From NCBI GenBank assembly GCA_006218065.1, contig VBWE01000022.1, positions 1 through 64,000 of the forward strand: a stretch of 64,000 bases of DNA. Reading direction: 5' to 3'. Positions 56,089 to 63,874 of the stretch are shown in pieces; position 1 is the stretch's first letter, and the number at the start of each line of letters is the position of its first letter. The position numbers were made by a program, and so were the translations under genes. The notes beneath the pieces are model-generated. The model was not told the DNA's origin, made no database searches, and worked only from the letters and a program-made list of their open reading frames with translations. The DNA is from Bacteroidota bacterium (GTDB lineage Bacteria; Bacteroidota; Bacteroidia; Palsa-965).

Positions 56089-56936
56089 TCGACTTTATCA
56101 AAGGTCGCATCATTAGCAACCCTGCACTGGCAGAAACTTTAAGAAACGGTATATGTGAGCGCGTCGATATTAACCACAAGACCGCCGAAACAGATACCGC
56201 GATTTTTCGCGGTAAAATCGGCGATTTTGAAATACTTGTTTATTCGTCGAACTTAATTCGCGTGAAAGGCAGCATACACAAATACTATGAAGGAGGAACA
56301 AATAGTTCCGACTTTACTTACTCCATGTTTCTGAAAACAGTTAACCGGTTTTGCGGAGAACTGGGAATAAAGCCTATAGACTTTCTATTAGAAAACGTCG
56401 AATTTGGTGTAAATATCCTCCTGCCTTATTCGGCTAAAATCATTTTGGATAATGTTGTTTGCCTTAAAACAGGTTTGCCATTCAGCCACCAGCAGGGCGG
56501 TGGATTGTGTTTTAAACGAAAAGAATACAGGCATAAACTGTACGACAAATCCGCACAGTACCAGTTAACGGGTTTCCTCCTCCGCTACGAAATTCACGCA
56601 GACAAAATGCGTTTAATTACCCCGGTGAAAACATTACACGATTTGACAATACCGGAAGTTTGGACTATGTTTCAACAGGAATTATGCAGGTACTTTCAAG
56701 AAATTATCTTTACTGACACATACACTCCGGAAAAACTAAAAAAATGGAATAAGAAGTATTACAAGCAATACGCCGACAAAATCAATAATTCGCGTTTCTG
56801 GAAAGGCTTGGCAGGTATTGACCGTTACCGCCACCATCTACGTTTAAAACGATTACAACAACAGGGAACGCATAATTTCAGTATTGAGATCGTTAAGTTG
56901 ATAGAGAAAAAGGCAGTAGAACTAAAAAGCAGGTAA
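56085..56936 (+). CDS. Probable phage/plasmid replication initiator (gpII/CRI-like Rep)
   Basis: 283 residues. The visible pattern VKGSIHKYYEGGTNSSDFTYSMF, then LENVEFGVNILLPY, then YRHKLYDKSAQYQLTGFLLRYEIH resembles the filamentous-phage gpII and CRI-type replication proteins. In those, a conserved KxYDK and a following Tyr/Arg-rich strand form part of the Rep catalytic fold. A nicking Tyr cannot be assigned with certainty; several lie near KKYYKQYADK. The gene is coupled to the upstream HTH gene. If this is right, the element can replicate after excision. The family call is from memory of motifs and should be read as probable. Confidence 0.55.
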   Translation: MIDFIKGRIISNPALAETLRNGICERVDINHKTAETDTAIFRGKIGDFEILVYSSNLIRVKGSIHKYYEGGTNSSDFTYSMFLKTVNRFCGELGIKPIDFLLENVEFGVNILLPYSAKIILDNVVCLKTGLPFSHQQGGGLCFKRKEYRHKLYDKSAQYQLTGFLLRYEIHADKMRLITPVKTLHDLTIPEVWTMFQQELCRYFQEIIFTDTYTPEKLKKWNKKYYKQYADKINNSRFWKGLAGIDRYRHHLRLKRLQQQGTHNFSIEIVKLIEKKAVELKSR

Positions 56937-57014
56937 TATTTCCCCACTTCATATACTAAGTGAAAACATTACAAGGTTTTTCTATTATTCCTTAGAAATT
57001 TAGGTTTCCCAGCC

Positions 57015-57590
57015 ATGCCCCGACATTCTACCCTTCCCACGTTATTCGATGAATGTAAAACCGTTTCGATCAACGACCTCAAAAAATGGGGCTACCTGGT
57101 ACGGGGTAAAAACCCTGCGGGGGTTATCACCTGGAGGCGGCGCGGTGAAATTACAGCGCAGATCAGCATAGCGGTATTAATGGCAACCGCTGCTCCCTGT
57201 GTGGAGCTGGATTACAGGGTAAACGGAGAACCCCGCCAGATAACCGCAGAATTAACGGCTATACCCTCTAATTTAGGCCGGGGGCAGTTGTGGTACTTCA
57301 TCTGCCCGCACACCTCCAGGCGTTGCCGCAAACTGTACCTGGTTGACGGTTATTTCTATCACCGCTCTGCATTTAGGGGAGTGTTTTACAAACAGCAAAC
57401 ACTATCCGAAAAAAGCAGGGATTTGTATATTTTTTTTAGAGATACATGGTTGGCTGAAAACGGGTGCGACCAAGTGTACGAAAAGCATTTCCGCAAAAGC
57501 TATAAAGGAAAAATGACAAAACGTTACCGCCGGGTATTGCGGCAGATTAAACGGGGTGAAGATTTAAACAAGGAGGTATTATGTATGTAA
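57015..57590 (+). CDS. Element-associated protein with zinc-ribbon-like motif
   Basis: 191 residues. The core reads WYFICPHTSRRCRKLYLVDGYFYHRSAF, with CP...RC and nearby His residues that could bind zinc. I have met this phrase in short proteins of Bacteroidota mobile elements, but no function is assigned. The C-terminus is Arg/Lys-rich (KSYKGKMTKRYRRVLRQIKRG), fitting nucleic-acid binding. It follows the Rep-like gene after a 78-base AT-rich gap. That gap holds a small inverted cactt/aagtg pair but nothing clearly an origin. Confidence 0.55.
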   Translation: MPRHSTLPTLFDECKTVSINDLKKWGYLVRGKNPAGVITWRRRGEITAQISIAVLMATAAPCVELDYRVNGEPRQITAELTAIPSNLGRGQLWYFICPHTSRRCRKLYLVDGYFYHRSAFRGVFYKQQTLSEKSRDLYIFFRDTWLAENGCDQVYEKHFRKSYKGKMTKRYRRVLRQIKRGEDLNKEVLCM

Positions 57591-57599
57591 CATCTTCGA

Positions 57600-59039
57600 T
57601 TACCGGGACACGTATTGCACCCCCAGCGTCCTGCAAATAAACCATTCCTGGAACGGTATCAATTCCCCGCGTTCCGGGTTCCAGGCGGTTGCTCCCTGCT
57701 TTGCCCGCAGGTGTTCAATATGCGGCTGATGTTGCTGGTAAACGTGTTTAAAATCCAAATCAGAAACGATTACGGCCTGCATCAGATCAACGGCTAACTG
57801 TTCCCGCTCGTTCAGATGAACCGCAAGAGGGAATTTTTTATCCAGGGCAACCAGTTTCCGGATTATTGTTTTTTTCTCCTGCTTTGCTTCGCTTTCAATT
57901 ACCAGCATTTGCAGAAACAGCCGGGCAGCGGTTCCGAAGTGTTCACGGTCTGCGGTTCTCCAGTTAATGTTCTCCATTGCTTCCAAAGCATCCGCATACA
58001 TACCCTGCTGATAAAGTACGAGGGCTTTGATATAAAACGTTTTCCCGTTAGGTTGCAGCGTTAATGCTTCGGTAATGGCCGCGGATGCAGGAACAGGTTT
58101 ATTTTCTGCGAAATACGCGCAGGCTTCTACCTCCAGCAAAGCCCGGCGTTTTTCCGTCTGCTCGGCGTATAAGGGCAAACAGTGCTGTATTGTTTCAATC
58201 GTTTGCGGAAACCGCAGGAGGGCGAAATATAGCCCCGCTAATGCAAAGTAGGTTTCGCGTAGCTTGTTCCCGTCCTGCAAAGCCGGATGTTTTTCAATTA
58301 GCCGGATTTGTTTTTTCCTGCACTGCAAAACCTGTTCACGGTTCCCGCTTTTGGTTGCCGTGTGTGCTTCGGTTTCCAGCAGCAGAAACGCTGCCCGTGC
58401 CGATCCCTGTAAATGCTCCAGCGTTCGCAGGTCGGCTAAACGGCTTCGGGTTGTTTCCGGTTCATCCAACTGCGAAAGCAAATACAGTTCGTTGCACGTT
58501 ATTTCAAACTGCCACTGCCTTCGCGTTTGACGTAATTGATTTTCAAACCGCTGCTGCTGCTTCGGGGTAACCTGTGCCAGGTAGGTTAACGCTTGCAACT
58601 GTTCGGCGAAAAACTCAAACCGGGCAGCCTTTTCGCACGCCGCATACAGGCGGTATTCGGCAATGGCATACAGGCCACGTTCTAATAAAAATTCGGTTTG
58701 GTATAAACGGGTTCTTACTTCGGAAAGTGTTTTCCGGTGTTCGGAAAGTATTTCAATCCGTTTGGTATTTACGGGTAACGTTGCCGCCTGGATTACTTTA
58801 TCTTGCAACCGGATTACCAGCCGACTGAATGCAGCTACTTTGCGCCGACCATACAGCAGATATTCCAGGTCATGTTCTTTATAGGGTTGCGGTATGCTTA
58901 ACAGGTGCAGCAGTTTCAGGCTTTTGCTTTCAAACTTTTCGCCCCTGCTGTCAAAGGCTTTCAGGTAGTTTGTTACCAGGTGGAGTTCGTTACTGGTTAA
59001 CGTACTTACAAGCTGCTGGAGGCTTTTTATTCCGCTCAT
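57600..59039 (-). CDS. TPR-like protein of unknown function, antisense within the island
   Basis: 479 residues, the only island gene on the minus strand. It is helical throughout, with degenerate TPR-like pairs (RLYQTEFLLERGLYAIAEYRLYAACEKAARFEFF, KLRETYFALAGLYFALLRFPQTIETI). The N-terminus starts MSGIKSLQQLVSTLTSNELH. Similar lone helical proteins are common in Bacteroidota, but I know no function. Its codons are clearly GC-richer than those of its island neighbours, so it may be a later insertion or a cargo gene from another source. It has no signal peptide. Its own promoter must lie in the 284-base gap 59040-59323; CATCTTTG near 59075 on the minus strand is a near match to the consensus. 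Confidence 0.65.
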   Translation of the reverse strand: MSGIKSLQQLVSTLTSNELHLVTNYLKAFDSRGEKFESKSLKLLHLLSIPQPYKEHDLEYLLYGRRKVAAFSRLVIRLQDKVIQAATLPVNTKRIEILSEHRKTLSEVRTRLYQTEFLLERGLYAIAEYRLYAACEKAARFEFFAEQLQALTYLAQVTPKQQQRFENQLRQTRRQWQFEITCNELYLLSQLDEPETTRSRLADLRTLEHLQGSARAAFLLLETEAHTATKSGNREQVLQCRKKQIRLIEKHPALQDGNKLRETYFALAGLYFALLRFPQTIETIQHCLPLYAEQTEKRRALLEVEACAYFAENKPVPASAAITEALTLQPNGKTFYIKALVLYQQGMYADALEAMENINWRTADREHFGTAARLFLQMLVIESEAKQEKKTIIRKLVALDKKFPLAVHLNEREQLAVDLMQAVIVSDLDFKHVYQQHQPHIEHLRAKQGATAWNPERGELIPFQEWFICRTLGVQYVSR

Positions 59040-59310
59040 GGTTTTTTCGGTTTAGTGAAACCGCAAACACCACTTTCAAAGATGTTTTATTTTGGGTATT
59101 CCCTCCAAATGCAGGACGTTCAGATACACACACCCAACTGAAATACAAAACAATACAGCGGTATTAAAAACACCAGGCACACAAATAGCAGTATAGCAAA
59201 CGCTCCCCCGGTGCTGCCTGGTTAACGGGCGGTTGTGCCGTTTGCGTTATTTTACCGGACAACTGTTTAAAAATCCGGAGTTCGCTGTAAATTTCGCTTT
59301 CGGCTTTATC

Positions 59311-59318
59311 TATCTTTG
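59311..59318 (+). promoter_or_regulatory. -7 promoter box for the RadC-like gene
   Basis: TATCTTTG matches TAnnTTTG. Only five bases separate it from the ATG at 59324, so the mRNA should be leaderless or nearly so. No clear -33 TTTG is visible. Confidence 0.5.
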
Positions 59319-59323
59319 AACGT

Positions 59324-59938
59324 ATGAACGTAACACTGACAAAAACACAAAAAATATTAGTCCAAAGTTCCGGCGACATTGCCCGCATTATGCGGCAAAT
59401 ATTGCTCCGTGAAAACCGGATAAGCAGACAGCGCGAACACCTCTGGGCAGTTGGCCTGAACGCTGATTTCAGTATTCTGTATGTGGAATTAATTGCTTTC
59501 GGGATACCCGGCAAAGGCAAAATAAAGCCGATGGAAATTTACCGCCTGGCACTGCCAAAAGATGCAGCCTATATTTACCTGTGCCACAACCGGAAAACGG
59601 CTGACATGGCTGCACAGGCCGACGACAAGGCGTTAACCGACCGTATGATACAGGTAGGGAATATTGTAGGTATAACGTTTTTTGACCATGTAATAATTAA
59701 CGCAAAGACGGAAGACTATTTAAGTTTTCAGGACGTAGGGTTAATGGATGAACTGCGGAAAAGTACAGCCTGGGTTCCGAAGTTTGAGCAGATTAAGAAA
59801 ATTAGAGCAATGGCAAAACAAGAGGGAGAACTATCAAAAGCCCGCATCATTGCCAAAAACATGAAAAAGAAAAAACTGGATGTTGCGTTGATTTCGCAAC
59901 TGACAGGGTTAGCGGCTGATGAAATACGGAAACTCTAA
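59324..59938 (+). CDS. RadC-like JAB-domain protein with altered metal site and Rpn-like tail
   Basis: 204 residues. The RadC pattern is clear: REHLWAVGLNADFSILYVEL, MEIYRLALPKDAAYIYLCHNR, LTDRMIQVGNIVGITFFDHVIIN, YLSFQD. In active JAB proteins the motif is HxH-x7-SxxD. Here the spacing is kept, but it reads His88, Arg90, Gln98, Asp101, so one zinc ligand and the catalytic-site Ser are lost. The final 45 residues (KQEGELSKARIIAKNMKKKK, LDVALISQLTGLAADEIRKL) look like the C-terminal tail of Rpn/PD-(D/E)XK transposase-like nucleases. RadC-type proteins are frequent in mobile elements. This one is probably a binding protein rather than a protease. The gene is 39 bases upstream of the restriction-modification gene. 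Confidence 0.7.
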   Translation: MNVTLTKTQKILVQSSGDIARIMRQILLRENRISRQREHLWAVGLNADFSILYVELIAFGIPGKGKIKPMEIYRLALPKDAAYIYLCHNRKTADMAAQADDKALTDRMIQVGNIVGITFFDHVIINAKTEDYLSFQDVGLMDELRKSTAWVPKFEQIKKIRAMAKQEGELSKARIIAKNMKKKKLDVALISQLTGLAADEIRKL

Positions 59939-59977
59939 TAATACCTTTTATAGATCAGCAGAACGGAAATAGAATTT

Positions 59978-62917
59978 ATGATTACCAAAGAAACCGCCTA
60001 CAAAAAAATCGCTGAACTGGTTGAACGGTTTGAGGAGCAGTTTGCCTCTTACAAAAAATCGGAATACAACGAAACGTTAACCCGCCGTGATTTTATTGAT
60101 CCGTTTTTTAAAGCCCTGGGGTGGGATATTGACAACGAGCAGGGCTACGCCGAAGCATACCGCGAAGTAATACACGAGGACAGAATAAAAATAGGCGGGG
60201 CAACCAAAGCACCGGATTATTCCTTTCGGCTGGTTGGTGGTAAACGTTTGTTTTTTGTGGAGGCAAAAAAGCCCAGCGTTGCAGTAAAAGAGGAAATACA
60301 ACCGGCGTACCAGGTACGGCGTTATGGCTGGAGCGCAAAACTGCCGATAAGTATAATAACCGATTTTGAGGAGTTCGCAATTTACGACTGTACCAAAAAA
60401 CCAAAGCCGACCGATAAAGCTGCCGTTGCCCGGATTAAATACCTCACATTCCGCGAATACTTGCAGGAGTTTGAGTTTATCTGGAATACCTTTTCAAAAG
60501 AACGGGTTTTAAAAGGCAGCTTCGATACATTCGTACAAAGCGATACGCACAAAAAAGGAACGGCCACCGTTGACAAAGATTTTTTGCAATCGCTGGACAG
60601 TTGGAGAACACAGTTAGCGAAAGCAATAAGCAGCAGCAACAAAGACCTGGACGAGGACGAAATAAATTTTGCCGTTCAGCAGCTTATTGACCGGATTATA
60701 TTTTTACGCATTGCCGAAGATCGCAGCGTTGAGCCTTACGGCAATATGCAGGGCGCGTTAAAAAGCGGTGATTATTACCATAACCTGTTTGACCTGTTCC
60801 GCGAAGCCGACGAGAAATACAATTCCGGCCTGTTTGATTTCAAAAAAGATCAGATCAGCAAACACCTGAAAATTGATAACAAGATTATTAAAAACGTTAT
60901 CAATGAACTGTATTACCCGGAAAGCCCCTACGAATTTTCGGTTTTATCGGTTGAAATTCTGGGCAGTGCTTACGAACAATTCCTGGGCAAACAGATTAAA
61001 ATAGATAAGGCACACCATGTAAAAATTGAGGAGAAACCCGAAGTACGAAAAGCAGGAGGAGTTTATTATACTCCGCAATACGTAGTTGATTATATTGTTA
61101 AAAACACCGTTGGTAAACTGATTGAAGGCAAAACGCCAAAAGACATCAGCAAAATAAAAATAGTTGATCCATCCTGCGGCAGTGGCAGTTTTTTGATCGG
61201 GGCTTACCAGTATTTGTTAGACTGGCATAAAGACTATTACAGCAACAAGGGCAAACCCGTCAAAGGCAAAAAAGACAACCCGCTAACACCGGACGGCAAC
61301 CTGACCACCGGCGAAAAAAAGCGCATACTGCTGAATAATATTTTCGGCGTTGATATTGACGTTAACGCGGTGGAAGTTACCAAACTCTCGCTTCTGCTCA
61401 AATGTATGGAGGGCGAAACCAGTGCCTCAATAAACAACCAGCTAAAGTTTTTCAACGAACGGGTATTACCTACCCTGGACGAGAATATTAAAAGCGGAAA
61501 CAGCTTAATAGATACTGACTTTTACGAAACCCAACTGGATTTTGGAGAGGAGAAAAACATTAAACCGTTTAACTGGCAGAAAGGGTTTCCAACGGTATTT
61601 CAGGAAGGAGGGTTTAATATAATTTTAGGTAACCCTCCTTGGGGAGCAAATTTGAGTAATGATTCTATTATTTACTTAAAGAAAAAGCACCATTCTATTA
61701 TTGTTAGAATGATTGATTCCTATATGTATTTCATTAATCACTCAATAAACATTTTGAACAAAGAAGGTTATTTGGGCATGATTATACCAAGCACATTTCT
61801 TAATCAGGTTGACATGAAACTATTAAGAAAAAAAATAATCGAAACCAGTAACATAAATTCGGTAATTAATCTTGGTGAAAAAATATTTGGTTCAAAAGTC
61901 TTAAACACTTCAACTATTCTCATTTTTCAAAACACAAAAAAATCGGATAACAAAATATTGTTAGGTGATATTAGAAACATAAATCTTGAAGAGAAAGCAA
62001 AGCATTTAAACGAACTAAATGCTTCAAATAAAAAGGAATGGATAGATTTAGTTAAGACGGATGAACAAACAACTTTTTTTACCTTTAGTACATTAAACGT
62101 ATCACTTTTATCTAAGTTAAGATCGAAACATCCTAAGTTCAAAGACATTTTAGATGGTGAGGTACAAAGAGGGGTTAGCCCTGACTATGCAAAAGCTGTC
62201 ATACTAACAAAAGATGAAGCAAAAACAAAAAAAATAGAAACCTCAATACTCAAGCCTTTAGTATTAGGAAAGCATATCACAAGATACACTAAGCCCAATT
62301 CTGACGTATTACTCATTTACTTAACCTCAAAGGATGATTTAGAAAATTACACGAATGCAAAAAAGCACTTATTACAGTATAAAAAATTTATTACTTGTAG
62401 AGAAGTTGCCGAAGGAAAACATAAGTGGTATTCATTACATAGACCACGAAACCCCGACATTTTCAAGAAAAATAAATTCATTGGGCTTACTACAACCAAA
62501 AAACTTTGTTTGATATATGACGAATTTGGTTATTACACCACCGATGCGCTTTATGTTTTTAATGTAAAAAAAGGTGTTCATGAGAATAGTGTTTTAGCTG
62601 TTTTCAACTCTAAAGCATTTCAGTTTTTATATGAAACAGCAATTCAAGGAGGACAAAGGGTTATACCACAGGTAAAAGCTGCAAACCTTTATGAGTTGCC
62701 ATTTCCAAATGCTACCAAAAAAAATTTAGATTTAGAGAAATTAACAGAACAGCTTTTGGAATTAAATCAAAGGAATAAGGAAATAAAACTCGACAGCAAA
62801 CGGCAAGAAATAAAAAGTAAAATTGACTACTGCGAAAGCCGTATAAACGAGATCGTGTATCAGTTATACGAACTTACCCCGGATGAAATAAAGATCGTTG
62901 AGGAGGCCAGCAAATAA
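59978..62917 (+). CDS. Single-chain type IIG restriction-modification enzyme
   Basis: 979 residues combining three parts. At the N-terminus a PD-(D/E)XK nuclease shows Pro79-Asp80 and Glu95-Ala96-Lys97 (APDYSFRLVGGKRLFFVEAK). An N6-adenine methyltransferase follows, with SAM motif I VDPSCGSGSFLIGA near residue 395, KILLNNIFGVDIDVNAVEVTKLSL-type motif II text in two stretches, and motif IV NPPWGANLS near residue 552. The C-terminal half is a TaqI/Eco57I-type target-recognition region ending in a helical segment (LTEQLLELNQRNKEIKLDSK). One polypeptide thus cuts and methylates. Codon use becomes markedly AT-richer from about base 61600 on, within the recognition region, suggesting that part was exchanged. 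No partner S or R subunit is present. Confidence 0.9.
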   Translation: MITKETAYKKIAELVERFEEQFASYKKSEYNETLTRRDFIDPFFKALGWDIDNEQGYAEAYREVIHEDRIKIGGATKAPDYSFRLVGGKRLFFVEAKKPSVAVKEEIQPAYQVRRYGWSAKLPISIITDFEEFAIYDCTKKPKPTDKAAVARIKYLTFREYLQEFEFIWNTFSKERVLKGSFDTFVQSDTHKKGTATVDKDFLQSLDSWRTQLAKAISSSNKDLDEDEINFAVQQLIDRIIFLRIAEDRSVEPYGNMQGALKSGDYYHNLFDLFREADEKYNSGLFDFKKDQISKHLKIDNKIIKNVINELYYPESPYEFSVLSVEILGSAYEQFLGKQIKIDKAHHVKIEEKPEVRKAGGVYYTPQYVVDYIVKNTVGKLIEGKTPKDISKIKIVDPSCGSGSFLIGAYQYLLDWHKDYYSNKGKPVKGKKDNPLTPDGNLTTGEKKRILLNNIFGVDIDVNAVEVTKLSLLLKCMEGETSASINNQLKFFNERVLPTLDENIKSGNSLIDTDFYETQLDFGEEKNIKPFNWQKGFPTVFQEGGFNIILGNPPWGANLSNDSIIYLKKKHHSIIVRMIDSYMYFINHSINILNKEGYLGMIIPSTFLNQVDMKLLRKKIIETSNINSVINLGEKIFGSKVLNTSTILIFQNTKKSDNKILLGDIRNINLEEKAKHLNELNASNKKEWIDLVKTDEQTTFFTFSTLNVSLLSKLRSKHPKFKDILDGEVQRGVSPDYAKAVILTKDEAKTKKIETSILKPLVLGKHITRYTKPNSDVLLIYLTSKDDLENYTNAKKHLLQYKKFITCREVAEGKHKWYSLHRPRNPDIFKKNKFIGLTTTKKLCLIYDEFGYYTTDALYVFNVKKGVHENSVLAVFNSKAFQFLYETAIQGGQRVIPQVKAANLYELPFPNATKKNLDLEKLTEQLLELNQRNKEIKLDSKRQEIKSKIDYCESRINEIVYQLYELTPDEIKIVEEASK

Positions 62918-62949
62918 GCGGAGGGTAACCTATTTACAACAGTTAGAAA

Positions 62950-63732
62950 TTGAGCAACGATTTTAAAAACCCGTATGCCGAATTAGGCCGTGCTGATTCC
63001 GCTAATTATATTACTCCTGACGAGGCCGTTATATTGCGCGATGGAGGGCGTAAAGATTTTTACTGCCCGGATAGCGACTGCCGCGACCCTTACAGGAGGT
63101 TATCACTTGTTGAGCAGAAACATAAAAGACCATTTTTCAGACATTACCACGGCTACGATCACAACAGCAACCCGGAAACCCTGCTGCACAAATTAGCCGT
63201 TAAATGGTTTGCAGACAAAACAGCCTTTGAAATACCATCACACGAAAGCGAAGGTAAAGCACTAAAGCAGCAGACGGTTCAATTAGATGCGGCTAAAACC
63301 CGATTAGAGTACAACATTGCAAACACAATAAGGCCGGATGTTATGCTGCACACGGAAAGCGGTTTTACGTTCGCCGTTGAAATCGTTGTTACAAGTGACG
63401 TACACAGTGCCAAAGCGAAGAAAATAGAACTGTTCAATTTACCCACGTTGCGAATTGATTTTAGCCGCTTTTATCTGTACAACCGGGAACGATGCCAAAC
63501 AGATAAACAGTTTATCGAAAGCAGTTTAAACCGGTTGCTTGCTGATATAAACCTGAAAAGCTGGGTAAAGCCTCCCGCCTGGGATAAACTGCCCGCTGAA
63601 ATAGAGGTAATACAAATAACAGAACCGGCAAATGAACCCGCAACCACACACACACCACAAAATGAAAACACCGGCTGCTTTGTTATCCTGCCGCTTATTG
63701 GAGCAGGGTATTTGCTTTATACGCTGCTGTGA
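62950..63732 (+). CDS. CoiA-like putative nuclease with C-terminal membrane helix
   Basis: 260 residues, starting with a TTG (MSNDFKNPYAELGR); no ATG or GTG fits. The N-terminal part has a possible zinc site (Cys39, Cys44, His65, His67: FYCPDSDC...FFRHYHG). ETLLHKLAVKWFAD follows. Then comes a strand pair RPDVML (Asp130) and FAVEIVVTSD (Glu144), matching the PD-(D/E)XK-like core of CoiA-type proteins with the usual Lys replaced. The last 18 residues (CFVILPLIGAGYLLYTLL) form a membrane helix after a Pro/Thr linker. It starts 32 bases after the restriction-modification gene and is probably its partner in one transcript. CoiA itself acts in DNA uptake; membrane attachment is not usual for it. 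The nuclease call is inference. Confidence 0.6.
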   Translation: MSNDFKNPYAELGRADSANYITPDEAVILRDGGRKDFYCPDSDCRDPYRRLSLVEQKHKRPFFRHYHGYDHNSNPETLLHKLAVKWFADKTAFEIPSHESEGKALKQQTVQLDAAKTRLEYNIANTIRPDVMLHTESGFTFAVEIVVTSDVHSAKAKKIELFNLPTLRIDFSRFYLYNRERCQTDKQFIESSLNRLLADINLKSWVKPPAWDKLPAEIEVIQITEPANEPATTHTPQNENTGCFVILPLIGAGYLLYTLL

Positions 63733-63776
63733 TAAGCCCGGCAATAATCCGGCGAAGATGAAACACCGGCACAAAT

Positions 63777-63796
63777 CTGTACCTTATTTGTACCTT
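63777..63796 (+). repeat. Right pair of TTGTACC direct repeats (candidate arm sites)
   Basis: CTGTACCTT (63777-63785) and TTGTACCTT (63788-63796) repeat the motif of the left cluster in the same orientation, about 60-70 bases inside the right att core. The second copy also contains TACCTTTG, a perfect promoter -7 box, so a promoter reading rightwards is an alternative. Confidence 0.6.
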
Positions 63797-63847
63797 TGAA
63801 ACTACTGAAACGCTGAAAGCACCGCCAAATAAGGGAATAAAACCGGC

Positions 63848-63874
63848 GGTTACTTTCTGTATCGGAAAGTAACC
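63848..63874 (+). other. attR: tyrosine-recombinase core site with perfect inverted arms
   Basis: ggttactttc (63848-63857), spacer tgtatcg (63858-63864), gaaagtaacc (63865-63874). The arms are perfect inverse copies and the 7-bp spacer fits the overlap length of tyrosine recombinases. The spacer and right arm together are the 17-bp repeat shared with attL. The sequence after 63874 to the window end is host DNA with no identifiable gene in the 126 bases seen. Confidence 0.88.

Larger units (their letters stand above)
52651..63874 (+). mobile_element. 11.2-kb integrative element in the mnmE 3' end
   Basis: The element lies between two exact 17-bp direct repeats and carries its own tyrosine integrase near the left end, with arm-type-looking TTGTACC repeats inside both ends. 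It is more AT-rich than its surroundings. Genes in order are HTH/zinc-finger regulator, integrase, unknown, HTH excisionase-like, Rep-like initiator, zinc-ribbon-like unknown, opposite-strand TPR-like unknown, degenerate RadC-like, type IIG restriction-modification and CoiA-like membrane protein. No capsid, tail, relaxase or type IV secretion genes are present. It is therefore not a full prophage or conjugative element; a satellite or integrative-plasmid-like defence island fits best. The mnmE 3' end is also the target of Salmonella genomic island 1, an unrelated element. Confidence 0.88.

Noticed and set aside
52901-63732. Reading the island as a full prophage or a conjugative element
   Set aside because: No terminase, portal, capsid, tail, relaxase or type IV secretion gene is present between the att sites.
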